This document shows, piece by piece, positions 27,183 through 35,412 of a DNA stretch of 35,412 nt. Every line of letters begins with the position of its first letter. Position 1 is the first letter of the stretch. Source of the DNA: a virus; IMG/VR virus record IMGVR_UViG_3300020056_002874, positions 1 to 35,412 of that record; one strand, written 5' to 3'. The position numbers and the translations under genes are program-made. The notes under the pieces were generated by a model that was given only the letters and a program-made list of their open reading frames with translations, made no database searches and was not told the DNA's origin.

Positions 27183-29054
27183 TTATTCTCCACTATGTAG
27201 TAATTGTGAAATAGACATAACCTTATCGAGCATAGCCACCCCCAGAATATCAAATTTAATAATACCAATAGATTCCAAGTCTTGCATTTCCATGCCAGCT
27301 ATTGTTGTCTTGTTTTTTGTATCATAAATCATGGGACAGATATTATTTAGGTTGTGACTACTAATAACTACACCGGCAGCATGTTTTGACTGATTTGATT
27401 TGGTGCCCTCTAATCTAATAGCTTGCTCAAATCTTTTGGCAAGGGGACCCTTCAGTGTATTGTCTTTTTCATCAATATAGCACCATTCTTTTAGCTTATC
27501 GGCGTTATTCTCTAGAGCCCATCTAATAATAGAGGCTTCGCCACCATCTTCTTTCATTTCTTGTAATTCATCGGCTATTTTTGCTTCGTCTGGAATAAAT
27601 TTTGTAATTCTGTTCATTTCATCAAAACTAATATTTCCATATACCCTTAATACTTCTTTAAGGGCGCCTCTGCCTTTCATGGTGTTAAAAGTAATCATCT
27701 GAGACACTTTTGATTCACCATATCTATTTCTAATATACGATATGATTTCTTCTCTTTTATTGATTGGTACATCCACATCTATATCTGGCATAGAGATTCT
27801 GTCTTTAGTATTTCTTCCAGAATTATAAAATCTTTCAAATATAAGATCATATTTTATTGGGTCTATAGATGTTATGCCTATTAAATAGGACACTAAGCAC
27901 CCAGCGGCACTGCCTCTGCCTGGACCAGCTAACCATCCACGAGATTTAATATAGTTAACAATATCCGCAACAATTAAGAAATAACTAGAAAGGTCAGCTC
28001 CCTGTAAAACTTCTAATTCTTTTTTGATGCGTTCTACATAAATATTATGGTCTTCTTTTGGTATATGATTTGCAATTTTTTCCTGCCATCCATTTCTACA
28101 TAATTGCCTTAGATATTCATCTGGATTCTGATTATCTGGACACTGAAATGGAGGCAATAATGGTTTGTGTAAAATATCATAATCTTCACACATGCTGTCT
28201 ATATAAAGTGTATTCTCTACCTCTTCCTGGGTATGTATTTCGTTAATCTCTTTTGGATCAAGTATATAATACTTGTCAGACTTAAAAAAACATTCAAATG
28301 GTACAGATTCTTCGTTGACAATTTTTTTATTAATATTGGATAGCGTAGTTTTTATATTATTGCACAACAATATTCTTTGATCTATGGCATCTTCTTGCTC
28401 TGCATAGTGTGCATCGGGTGTACAGATAATTTTGGTTTTTGTTAGCTTTCCCAGGCCTCTAACAATGTCTGTAAGCTCTTTTTGTCTGGGCATATTTTGT
28501 TGATCCATTAGTTGTGACTCAAGGAAAAAGTTATCACTTCCAAAAATTTCTTTCATCTCCGCAATAAAATCCACACATTTGCCTTTGTAGTCTGTGGGAT
28601 TTTGTTCAACTATATCGGCAATATATGATCCCATATGCCCACAAAATGCAATTAAATTATTATGTGATACTATATCTTTTAGTTTACAGATAGACAATCT
28701 TGGTTTTTTATAGTAATTTTCAGGATCGTTAGATTTAGAAACGATTTGTATTAAATTTTTCCAACCTGTTAGATTTTTGGCCAGTACTATAAAATGTGTT
28801 AGGTCAATATTTTCTTTAGATTTTATACTAGAATCATCGAACGATAAATATAATTCACATCCAAGTATGGGCTTGATATTTTTAGCTTTTAGTGCGGTAT
28901 GTATTTGTACAGCACCGGATATGGATCCATGGTCTGTAATGGCACAACTCGGTACTCCTATTTTATTGCACCTATTGGCTATCTGTTCAGGTCTTGACAA
29001 ACCATCCAATAAAGAATAGTGGCTATGCACATGCAAAGGTATATAGTTTTTCAT
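27183..29054 (-). CDS. DNA polymerase III alpha, N-terminal half (PHP and palm)
   Basis: The 623-residue protein starts at an ATG overlapping the upstream stop (ATGA). Residues 1-~240 are a PHP domain with HVHSHYSLLDG, ITDHGS, GCELYL and DAHYAEQ, so most metal ligands are present and the domain may retain exonuclease or phosphatase chemistry. The palm carries GPGRGSAAGCLVSYLIGI and PDIDVDV (D426 and D428) and, close to the C-terminus, KFDILG (D602), matching the three catalytic carboxylates of E. coli DnaE. The chain stops 21 residues after the third, where normal DnaE continues into the fingers. The missing part is encoded by a separate gene at 24686-26308. The two halves add up to about the length of complete DnaE (623 + 540). 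Confidence 0.92.
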   Translation of the reverse strand: MKNYIPLHVHSHYSLLDGLSRPEQIANRCNKIGVPSCAITDHGSISGAVQIHTALKAKNIKPILGCELYLSFDDSSIKSKENIDLTHFIVLAKNLTGWKNLIQIVSKSNDPENYYKKPRLSICKLKDIVSHNNLIAFCGHMGSYIADIVEQNPTDYKGKCVDFIAEMKEIFGSDNFFLESQLMDQQNMPRQKELTDIVRGLGKLTKTKIICTPDAHYAEQEDAIDQRILLCNNIKTTLSNINKKIVNEESVPFECFFKSDKYYILDPKEINEIHTQEEVENTLYIDSMCEDYDILHKPLLPPFQCPDNQNPDEYLRQLCRNGWQEKIANHIPKEDHNIYVERIKKELEVLQGADLSSYFLIVADIVNYIKSRGWLAGPGRGSAAGCLVSYLIGITSIDPIKYDLIFERFYNSGRNTKDRISMPDIDVDVPINKREEIISYIRNRYGESKVSQMITFNTMKGRGALKEVLRVYGNISFDEMNRITKFIPDEAKIADELQEMKEDGGEASIIRWALENNADKLKEWCYIDEKDNTLKGPLAKRFEQAIRLEGTKSNQSKHAAGVVISSHNLNNICPMIYDTKNKTTIAGMEMQDLESIGIIKFDILGVAMLDKVMSISQLLHSGE

Positions 29055-30100
29055 TCTGTACTTCCTGGGGCTTTGTAATGACCTACATTATACCCTGGCA
29101 TCGTGTATTCGTCAACCACATTTTTCATGCCTTTGAGCTGTATGTCGTGGGCTACCTGTTCACACATTGTCATCTCATTACCAGGAGAACAAATCTGCCC
29201 ATCCCTATATTCTAGTATCGGCATCACATGATCTATGTCTTTAAAAGAATTTTTCCCATAATGGCATAATTTTGTACATTTCCAGGTTTTAGATAGTTTT
29301 GGCCTTTTGGTTTGTTTGATATGATGAAATTTTTGTCTCAATAAATCTTCTGTTTTCTGTAAATCAGATTTGTCAAAACTCATACTAAAAGGTCCACCAT
29401 CATTGATAAAAAAAATAGTTACTATACAATTATCTATTTCTGGGTATAATTTTTGTACAGCATAATAGTATATCATTAATTGAGGGTCTTTTTCTAGTTT
29501 TTCTTGTGTCTTTTCTTGTCCTGTGGCCCAGTCTAGTCTTCTTCCTGTTTTCCAGTCCACAATTTCTAAGGTGTTTGAGGATGGTCTAGTGATTAAGTCA
29601 ATTGTGCCTTTGATGGCCAATTTGCCCTTAAGTGTTTCTCCATTAGATAATTTATATTCATATTCTGCCCATGGCTTATCTATAGTGATATCGAATCTCT
29701 GTTCCGGATACAGTATTTCTCTATTTCTTGGGTCAAACATACCATCGGCATATTCAATGGCTTTATATGTCCACTTTCTACAGTCTCTGAAGTCAGTTGT
29801 TGTCCATTGATGGTGCGTGAAACTAGAAGTATAATATTGATATACTCTTTCTATTATATCATCTAGATTATAATTATAGGCATTAATTTTCCCTAAAATA
29901 TCATCTTCAAAAGTCTGTTCCCCCTTTTGCATCGTAAACTTTACGAAAGCGAGTATCTCCAGGGCCTTATGCACTATGGTGCCTTTATCTGCCTTCTTAT
30001 TAGACGGAGATCTATACCCCATGACATAATCAAAGAAGTATTGTTGTTCGCACATGTTGTGCGTATTGTAACTAGAACTACGAAAATATGTAATAATTAT
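29051..30100 (-). CDS. RecB/Cas4-like PD-(D/E)XK nuclease, probable non-AUG start
   Basis: From the first ATG (30055) the protein has 334 residues with GTIVHKALE (H29), KGTIDL (D153), VDWKTGRR (D167, K169) and QLMIYYYAV (Q192, Y196), a full RecB-family nuclease core. Cysteines at the N-terminus (C2) and at KCTKLC and CSPG near the C-terminus could hold a Cas4/AddB-type iron-sulfur cluster. In-frame codons upstream of that ATG encode RSSSYNTHN, which matches the conserved N-terminal segment of this family, so translation probably starts higher. The only candidates after the in-frame stop are ATC, ATA and ATT; ATA at 30100 has a GAGG seven bases upstream and overlaps the kinase stop as ATAA. 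The role is likely DNA end processing in recombination. Confidence 0.8.
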   Translation of the reverse strand: MIITYFRSSSYNTHNMCEQQYFFDYVMGYRSPSNKKADKGTIVHKALEILAFVKFTMQKGEQTFEDDILGKINAYNYNLDDIIERVYQYYTSSFTHHQWTTTDFRDCRKWTYKAIEYADGMFDPRNREILYPEQRFDITIDKPWAEYEYKLSNGETLKGKLAIKGTIDLITRPSSNTLEIVDWKTGRRLDWATGQEKTQEKLEKDPQLMIYYYAVQKLYPEIDNCIVTIFFINDGGPFSMSFDKSDLQKTEDLLRQKFHHIKQTKRPKLSKTWKCTKLCHYGKNSFKDIDHVMPILEYRDGQICSPGNEMTMCEQVAHDIQLKGMKNVVDEYTMPGYNVGHYKAPGSTE

Positions 30101-30834
30101 GATAGCACCTCTTTAAGAATTTTATCTACTTCTAATGATTGGTTATAAATATCTATTTCTCTATTATCTATGATGTAATCGAATTTATTCCAGTCATACT
30201 TGTCTTCGTCTAAAATTTGCTCACTAATATGAGATGAATTATATATATTTCTAGTTAATCTGACTACAACACCATTGTTTTTCTGAATACATTCTACCTC
30301 GTTTGGAAATCTACAATCTGTAATGATAGCTATTTGAGGTTGATCTCTGTGTATTTTGGCTATCATAGCATCAGTCCATACGCTTTGCTTGATAGATCTA
30401 AGCATATCTGTGCCAATATACTGCATGACTTCTCTCGCTGTCATTTGTGTCTTTTTATCGGGCCAATAACAATCGACTAATTCATTTTTTTTATCATCAG
30501 CACCATAGCATTGATCATGTGTTAGGCCTAATATGTTCATGCAAATATCTTGTTTCAGAGGGTCTGCAAAGCTATATAGTTTGATATATGGACCTAAGGT
30601 GTTAAGACATTTTGTAATAATATAGTCATTGCTATTAGTTGTACAGGGATTGAAGAGACCTGCATATTCTTTTTTGTTATATAGGTCCGATACTACTATT
30701 TCGCCATTTTCGTTAAGATTTATCTTTTTTGCTATGTTCAGATTTCCCAAATACTTAGAGTATATAAAATTAGCACAGGTATTTTTGCCAGATTGTTTTT
30801 TTCCAGAAAATGCTATAATTTTTGTATTATTCAT
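30097..30834 (-). CDS. Deoxynucleoside monophosphate kinase (phage type)
   Basis: The 245-residue protein begins with a strand and a P-loop (SGKKQSGKNT, about residues 10-19) and has ADPLKQ, TAREVMQYIGTDMLR and ITDCRFPNE, motifs of T4 gene 1-type dNMP kinases. It phosphorylates dNMPs to dNDPs and feeds DNA synthesis; phage forms often accept several or modified bases. The start ATG overlaps the primase stop by eight bases. No gene for thymidylate or base modification is in the window, so use of unusual dNMPs is not supported here. Confidence 0.85.
   Translation of the reverse strand: MNNTKIIAFSGKKQSGKNTCANFIYSKYLGNLNIAKKINLNENGEIVVSDLYNKKEYAGLFNPCTTNSNDYIITKCLNTLGPYIKLYSFADPLKQDICMNILGLTHDQCYGADDKKNELVDCYWPDKKTQMTAREVMQYIGTDMLRSIKQSVWTDAMIAKIHRDQPQIAIITDCRFPNEVECIQKNNGVVVRLTRNIYNSSHISEQILDEDKYDWNKFDYIIDNREIDIYNQSLEVDKILKEVLS
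30098..30112 (-). promoter_or_regulatory. Ribosome site before ATA/ATT start of nuclease gene
   Basis: AGAGG (30112-30108) lies inside the end of the dNMP kinase gene, seven bases before ATA (30100) and ten before ATT (30097). The kinase stop TAA overlaps the ATA by two bases. No ATG, GTG or TTG start exists between the in-frame stop and the conserved N-terminal motif. Confidence 0.55.
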
Positions 30835-31981
30835 GAATCAGTTGGGGTTTGATGGTTTGTTGAACTTGTTCGATTGTCATGCTGGCTATATCGGGATATT
30901 GTATTTTTATCTCGTGTACATTATATGTTCTTTCACATTTTTTTCTAATCATAGCCGCAGCTTTTCTTCCGGCTTCGTCATTGTCCATTATAGTAAATAT
31001 CGTCATAGCCCCAGAAGAATCTATAATCATTTTTTGAATATCAGCTAATGACGAACCGAATATGGCTACACTATTATGTATACCTGCTTCTTCCAGTCTC
31101 CATACATTGCCTGGACTTTCTACTAAAATAATACTATGACTATTCTTTATATGGTCTTTGGCAAACCAAAAATTATATAAGTGATTCTGTGTTTTAAAGC
31201 CACTATTATGTTTCCATTTAGAATATAGATATTTCTTGTCTTCTGATGGACAGCTACTTGAATTATGATAGCAATTACATCTATCACATCTGTCATTTGT
31301 GGCCCTTCCCGTACAACCAACCATAAATTTATGGTTTTGATCATATACTGGAACAACAGCCCTATTGGTCATCGGCTTATTTGCATTTTGACAATCTCCA
31401 ATATCGTATTTCTCTAGAATCTCTTGGCTGAATCCTCTATTTAGAAAATAGGCAGAAGGGATGTTAAGAGAGTTGACAATTTGGCTTCTTGGTAATTTAT
31501 TTATATCGTCTTTGCGTATATTTTGTACATACCTAACAGCATTTACGAATGTGGTCTTCTCTTTTTGTTTATTGGATACTTTAATGTCTTTTAATTTATT
31601 GCCAAGAAAGTTTTCTACAAAAGATATGGTTTCTTTGAATGTGCAAATTTTGTCCTGGTTATTGTACCATTCATATTTCATATTCGATAAACAGCCTCTC
31701 ACAAAACCAAGTATTGATGGCTTAAAGATTTCTTCGCAATTATGAGTCCTGCATTTCCAGTTGCCTCGATAGCTATCTCCTACATAGTAAAGATTAAGAG
31801 CGGATGGATTATCTCCTTGATGTATAGGACAATTCATTGCTATCATCTTATCAGATAGTTTATACTCAGAAATATTTAATATTTCCAATAGTTCTTCTAT
31901 ATTATCGCAAAGGCTGTCAGATAAAATCTTAAGCTTATGCTGATCATACGAATTCGATTTTGTTGCTTTCATTGTTATCAT
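30827..31981 (-). CDS. DnaG-type primase
   Basis: The 384-residue protein has an N-terminal zinc-binding motif of the CHC2 type (C51, H54, C77, C82), a middle region, and a TOPRIM domain with ILVESPGN (E288) and IMDNDEAG (from about 331). It is shorter than bacterial DnaG (about 580) and has no visible helicase-interaction domain at the C-terminus. A second Cys-rich stretch (CDRCNCYHNSSSC) in the middle may bind another metal. The start is one of two ATGs (31981 or 31972) or a TTG at 31984, all inside the helicase gene, so the helicase and primase genes overlap by 29-41 bases. It makes RNA primers for the polymerase; separate helicase and primase genes are the bacterial-type arrangement. Confidence 0.88.
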   Translation of the reverse strand: MITMKATKSNSYDQHKLKILSDSLCDNIEELLEILNISEYKLSDKMIAMNCPIHQGDNPSALNLYYVGDSYRGNWKCRTHNCEEIFKPSILGFVRGCLSNMKYEWYNNQDKICTFKETISFVENFLGNKLKDIKVSNKQKEKTTFVNAVRYVQNIRKDDINKLPRSQIVNSLNIPSAYFLNRGFSQEILEKYDIGDCQNANKPMTNRAVVPVYDQNHKFMVGCTGRATNDRCDRCNCYHNSSSCPSEDKKYLYSKWKHNSGFKTQNHLYNFWFAKDHIKNSHSIILVESPGNVWRLEEAGIHNSVAIFGSSLADIQKMIIDSSGAMTIFTIMDNDEAGRKAAAMIRKKCERTYNVHEIKIQYPDIASMTIEQVQQTIKPQLIHE

Positions 31982-33410
31982 CAATTATAAACCCATCCTG
32001 CCTGTTTGTCAAACCTCCACCAGCCATTAATTCTAATCGTGTCTGTCCTTCTGTGATTTTAGCACACCAGCCCTTCATGTGACAATTTATATAGTCATTA
32101 TCATCCAATCCTCCTCCGTGTCTGCTAATAACAGGCAATAATTTTCTATTGCCATTATCTGGTCCATCTTCTGCAATTTCCTCGTCTGTCTTTCTTTTAA
32201 AGATGGTAAAATTACTACATAGCCATATAATTCTATCAGAACCACTAGCAGTATCTGTACTTTCTTTCGTAATTCCGTCTCTATTTAATTGAACAAAAGC
32301 TACGATAGGTATCCCATATTGGCATGCAAAATTATGTAATGAAGTCATCATAAATCCCAAAACCTGATATTCTTTAAGGTCTTGACTCATGCCAGCACTA
32401 TCCATTAATTTTAGATAATCATAAAACACAACACAGTCTTTCGCCTTGCCGTCTGGCAGCAAACCCACTTCTTTGACTATCCATCTTCTCATAATAGCTA
32501 ACTGCTCTTCGAATGGTTTGCCCGCTATGCTTTTATGATAAAAGGGAATTTCAGACATTTTTTTAGAGCTGTCATAGATTTTTTTCTTTAAGTTTGGTGA
32601 ATCTGCAAATTTTCCTGTTTCTATGCTTTGCATATCTATTTCGGTGGACATTGCCAAAAGTCTATGGATATGGTCCTCTTTAGTCATTTCGGTATCCATA
32701 TTAAGTACTGGTATATTTAATTCATTGGCGATATAATATCCCATATTATCAGATAGTAATGTTTTGCCGGTTTTGGGTCTGGCGGCAATAACGTTGATAG
32801 TATTTTTTCTAAGTCCTCCCCCTATAGCTTTATCAAACACAGGAAAACCAGTAGAGATACCAATTTGCTCTACCTTGTTATTTTCCAGATAATCTATATA
32901 TCCTTCAATATCTTTTCCTATTGCTTCCGGGCCAGATTCATTATCATTAAGCTTAGAAGAGAAATCAAATATAGAATCTTCAGCAATACCAAGGATGGAG
33001 GTAATTGTCTCATTACCACTAATATCCAAGATCTTATCTTGGGTCTGTTTTAAGTTGGCATGAAGATCTCTCGCTATTTCTAGTTTTTTTATCTTCGCAG
33101 CAAATTTTCTCGCATTAATCTTTTCTACAGGAAAATCCTTGATTGCTTTGATGTGTTGGGCTTCTGTTTTATTGTTAATTAAGTGGGAGAGTCCAAGTTC
33201 GTGAGATGCAGAAAATACAGAAGCGATATCTATAGATGAACAAGCCCCTTGTTCACAAACATGCTTTAAGCATTGATACAAATATTGATTACTATCAACA
33301 GTAAATGTTGTTTCTTTTATAATATCCGACACCTCAAGGTACACACTGTCCCCATATTGCATGATTGAGCTTAGAACAGCTCTTTCTGCAGCCGTATCGC
33401 ACAGTATCAT
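31944..33410 (-). CDS. Replicative DnaB-type helicase
   Basis: The ATG at 33410 overlaps the preceding stop (TAATG), and GGGG lies upstream; an upstream in-frame TTG would add seven residues. The 488-residue product has a DnaB N-terminal domain (AERAVLSSIMQYG) and a RecA-like ATPase domain with IAARPKTGKT (Walker A, about residues 208-217, with Ala replacing the usual Gly at the first position), NMDTEM (E241, catalytic), VVFYDYLKLM (Walker B) and the late DRIIWLCSNF region. It unwinds the fork in a hexamer and recruits primase. It differs from the usual phage T4-type helicase and looks close to bacterial DnaB. No helicase loader is seen in the window. Confidence 0.93.
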   Translation of the reverse strand: MILCDTAAERAVLSSIMQYGDSVYLEVSDIIKETTFTVDSNQYLYQCLKHVCEQGACSSIDIASVFSASHELGLSHLINNKTEAQHIKAIKDFPVEKINARKFAAKIKKLEIARDLHANLKQTQDKILDISGNETITSILGIAEDSIFDFSSKLNDNESGPEAIGKDIEGYIDYLENNKVEQIGISTGFPVFDKAIGGGLRKNTINVIAARPKTGKTLLSDNMGYYIANELNIPVLNMDTEMTKEDHIHRLLAMSTEIDMQSIETGKFADSPNLKKKIYDSSKKMSEIPFYHKSIAGKPFEEQLAIMRRWIVKEVGLLPDGKAKDCVVFYDYLKLMDSAGMSQDLKEYQVLGFMMTSLHNFACQYGIPIVAFVQLNRDGITKESTDTASGSDRIIWLCSNFTIFKRKTDEEIAEDGPDNGNRKLLPVISRHGGGLDDNDYINCHMKGWCAKITEGQTRLELMAGGGLTNRQDGFIIDDNNESNKIEFV

Positions 33411-33775
33411 TACGAAGACCCCTTTGAACAACAGTTATTGCATTTATATCGGTTTGCACTATCTACTAATAGTCTTTTGCTGACTGTTTCTTTTTTTCCA
33501 CAGATGCAGCACTGCACATCTATTATAGTGCTTGGTCTAGATCTGGCTGTTGGTGGATATGAAGAAAGTTTTTTATCTATTGCACTATCTGATCTATGCA
33601 TCTGTGCCTCTGGCATGCTATCAAATAAATTGGGTCTTGTAGAAGTTTGTTTCGCATCTTTATTTGTGATAGGATTAGTAATAGTATCGGATTCTGTTTT
33701 TTGCTCAGATTGATCTATTACATTAATCATCGCCATCATCAATTCTTTTAATTTTTGTGTATCTATGTCAGCCAT
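33410..33775 (-). CDS. Small zinc-finger protein upstream of helicase
   Basis: The 121-residue protein has a predicted N-terminal helix (LKELMMAMINVIDQ), a Ser/Thr/Asn-rich linker and a C-terminal four-cysteine finger (CCICGK, then YKCNNCCS). I do not recognise a family. Its start overlaps the upstream stop by eight bases and its stop overlaps the helicase start. Its place next to the helicase and a RecA-linked gene suggests it acts at the fork or in recombination. Helicase loader or single-strand binding partner are possible guesses with no direct support. Confidence 0.7.
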   Translation of the reverse strand: MADIDTQKLKELMMAMINVIDQSEQKTESDTITNPITNKDAKQTSTRPNLFDSMPEAQMHRSDSAIDKKLSSYPPTARSRPSTIIDVQCCICGKKETVSKRLLVDSANRYKCNNCCSKGSS

Positions 33776-34253
33776 TTTTAATTTTATTCCTTTGAATAGA
33801 GATAATGATATCTGATAAATTTTTTATATTATTGGCTAAATATGAAAGCCTATCCATTCTTTGTTTGGCGTATCTTTTGATTGTGTTAAGAGCATAAGCC
33901 TTTTCGTTGTGCTTAATTGCCTGGAGAGATTTTTCTACATACCCATATCCTTTATAGTTATTGATTTCATCAGCAATAACCTCTTTTATTTTTTCGTCTG
34001 ACCAATTATATCTTGCTATTTCTCTATTTAATGTTCTTTGAATATGAAAACCAAATTGAGATAATCTATAAGCGATTTCTCCACAATCGTCTGGAGTTAA
34101 TTTTTCTAGCATTGAACGATTCATGGTAAGATATTCATTCAGCTCCTCTGACGGCATGGAGTCTTCTGCATAAGAAGGCATGCCCATACTGGATTCATAT
34201 TCGTCTAATATAGTATCCCAATACTGTAGTTCTTCTTTACTATTTCTATTCAT
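33768..34253 (-). CDS. Helical protein, possible recombination mediator
   Basis: The 161-residue protein is almost entirely alpha-helical by composition, with a repeated Leu/Arg pattern (DCGEIAYRLSQFGFHIQRTL) and a Lys/Arg-rich C-terminus. I recognise only loose resemblance to small phage proteins in the same position between recA and the helicase, some of which act like the T4 mediator UvsY. No catalytic motif is visible. It overlaps its neighbours by eight bases on both sides. The mediator idea is inference from context. Confidence 0.6.
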   Translation of the reverse strand: MNRNSKEELQYWDTILDEYESSMGMPSYAEDSMPSEELNEYLTMNRSMLEKLTPDDCGEIAYRLSQFGFHIQRTLNREIARYNWSDEKIKEVIADEINNYKGYGYVEKSLQAIKHNEKAYALNTIKRYAKQRMDRLSYLANNIKNLSDIIISIQRNKIKNG

Positions 34254-34653
34254 TGGTCAGTCTTTCTTTCCAATCTTCTAATCCTTCATTATACGGAAGT
34301 TCTATATATCTAATATTATTTTTTTCACACCAGTATTTTTTATCTCTGTCTCTTTTTTTGTGTTTCATAAACCCCAACGAGGTTTGGTGGTAGAATTGTA
34401 CAAATTTATAATGTTGTTCGCCATGAACCTCTATGCATGTTTCATTAAGTGGTAGATAAAAATCTAAAAACAATGTTTCATTTTTTCTAACTGGTATTGG
34501 AACCTCTTCTAAGACTTGCAAAGTAGGAAATATTTCTTTTATTAAAGATCTTGCCGTCAGATGTAGAGAAGATTTATTTATCGCTCTACCTTTGGCTATA
34601 TGGCCCTTGAGAGACCACCTCTGAACATTATCATCCAAATCAACAATATTCAT
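34246..34653 (-). CDS. Vsr/DUF559-like nuclease (second copy type)
   Basis: The 135-residue protein has E50, LFLDFYLP (D64), CIEVHGEQHY (E75, H77, H81), and a late K/R-rich RDRDKKYWCEKNNI segment followed by IELPY, the layout of the Vsr-like EDxHD nuclease fold. It has no DNA-binding extension, in contrast to the larger nuclease at 17072-17878, with which it shares the nuclease layout but little obvious sequence. Its start overlaps the recA stop (ATGA). Such a gene next to recA may process recombination or replication intermediates, though a homing role cannot be excluded. Confidence 0.7.
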   Translation of the reverse strand: MNIVDLDDNVQRWSLKGHIAKGRAINKSSLHLTARSLIKEIFPTLQVLEEVPIPVRKNETLFLDFYLPLNETCIEVHGEQHYKFVQFYHQTSLGFMKHKKRDRDKKYWCEKNNIRYIELPYNEGLEDWKERLTNE

Positions 34654-35412
34654 TCGCTGATTCCCATCATTTCTTTAACAGAAGCCCACAGACTTTCATA
34701 TATGTCTGGGTTTTGACTAATAAAATCCCTTGCCTTTTCGGCTCCCTGAAACTTTGGAGTATCTTTCACATTTGTAAATGTATACCAAGCTCCGCCCTTA
34801 TCTATTAATCCAAGATCTGTGGCTAAATTAAATAGCTCCATCTCTTTATCTACGCCGACGCCATAGCGAATATAGCTTGTTATTTTAGCTCCAGGCGGAC
34901 CTAATGCAGAGCATATTACTTGCCACTCAATTGTTTGTCCTATCTGGGTTTCTTCTTTGCCGACATTCCACGCTTTAAAATACGTAGCTTTTAATTTGAC
35001 ATCTGTCTGATAGGCTATTGCCTGCCCTGATTTTTCTTTCCATTCACTACTGCCGTATCCTGGGTTGCCCATCAGATGGGTGATACCTATAACTATATTC
35101 TTATTAACGGGAATAACATTAGCAACTTTTCTGCAAAATTTTGCTAACAGTTTTGCACCATCGGCTCTTTGCATCTTACTCATGTCTGATGTGATTTCAG
35201 ATTCTGTACATAACGCTGAATAAGAATCGATAATTAAGACAGAACCAGGTACTTCATTGATAATTCTTTCAGCGATTTGAAGATATTCCTCCGCATGTAA
35301 TATCTTACCTGTTTTTGATCCTATGATATGAAATCTGTCTAAATTAAGTCCATTGATACCAGACAAGTCTCTTTTTTTAAGTCTACCTTCTATGTTTAGA
35401 TAGTACACTTCT
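34650..35412 (-). CDS. RecA-family recombinase, 5'-truncated by window edge
   Basis: The frame stays open past the right edge, so the N-terminus including the P-loop is missing; about 254 residues are present. Visible RecA core motifs are YLNIEGRL, VLIIDSYSAL (Walker B, with the SALC variant), GITHLMGNPG and SGQAIAYQTDVKLKA, the region of loop L1/L2. A GTG at 35408 would give an apparent start but is inside the fold. The sequence looks like phage RecA/UvsX relatives rather than bacterial RecA. It is the first gene of the minus-strand block seen here, followed by a nuclease gene. Confidence 0.85.
   Translation of the reverse strand, partial: EVYYLNIEGRLKKRDLSGINGLNLDRFHIIGSKTGKILHAEEYLQIAERIINEVPGSVLIIDSYSALCTESEITSDMSKMQRADGAKLLAKFCRKVANVIPVNKNIVIGITHLMGNPGYGSSEWKEKSGQAIAYQTDVKLKATYFKAWNVGKEETQIGQTIEWQVICSALGPPGAKITSYIRYGVGVDKEMELFNLATDLGLIDKGGAWYTFTNVKDTPKFQGAEKARDFISQNPDIYESLWASVKEMMGISE

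Noticed and set aside
24686-29054. Split intein joining the polymerase halves
   Set aside because: The N-half ends without an intein-type Cys block and the C-half does not begin with the terminal His-Asn plus Cys/Ser motif; the extra residues at its start do not resemble an intein C-part.
29051-30100. Cas4 as part of a CRISPR adaptation module
   Set aside because: No Cas1/Cas2 and no direct repeats with spacers were seen; the neighbours are replication genes, so a phage RecB-type nuclease is the simpler reading.
1-35412. tRNA genes, CRISPR arrays, insertion sequences, integrase or attachment sites
   Set aside because: Reading both strands gave no cloverleaf-like set, regular spaced repeats, transposase motifs or tyrosine/serine recombinase; almost all bases are in coding frames.

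Overview
The window reads as an internal piece of the genome of an AT-rich tailed double-stranded DNA phage (Caudoviricetes), probably a fairly large one. The evidence is the mix of giant virion-type proteins with a full phage replication and recombination set (RecA, DnaB-type helicase, DnaG-type primase, dNMP kinase, DNA polymerase III alpha, proofreading-type exonuclease, SSB), the near-total lack of intergenic DNA, and the chains of 1-40 base gene overlaps. No rRNA, tRNA, CRISPR array or bacterial housekeeping locus was seen. Strong GGAGG-type ribosome sites and one consensus sigma-70 promoter suggest a host with ordinary Shine-Dalgarno initiation; the host itself cannot be named.

Layout. 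Positions 1-16015 (plus strand) are a late, virion-type module: a giant protein cut by the left edge, a 2361-residue protein, a small zinc-binding protein, a fibre-like protein ending in a polyproline tract, and an 1113-residue protein combining rearranged sulfatase-modifying-factor (FGE-like) halves with a leishmanolysin-like metalloprotease. It converges, with two bases between stop codons, on a minus-strand block that runs to the right edge. Read 5' to 3', that block goes from right to left: RecA (cut by the right edge), Vsr-like nuclease, two small proteins, helicase, primase, dNMP kinase, RecB/Cas4-like nuclease, first half of DNA polymerase III alpha, a 59-residue protein, DnaQ-like exonuclease, second half of the polymerase, a promoter, SSB, a terminator, seven genes of glycosyltransferase/nucleotidyltransferase character, a second Vsr-like nuclease, a probable single-strand annealing protein and a zinc-ribbon protein.

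The genes fit together as a self-sufficient replisome (helicase, primase, polymerase in two chains, separate 3'-5' exonuclease, SSB) with recombination proteins at both ends, plus a glycan-building cluster whose target (DNA, virion or host surface) cannot be read from sequence alone.

The most notable points are the polymerase split into two genes with two other genes between the halves, two genes that appear to start at ATT or ATA instead of ATG/GTG/TTG, the order-swapped FGE fold joined to a metzincin protease in a virion-type protein, and the glycosyltransferase cluster. Family names rest on motifs read by eye; no database search was run.
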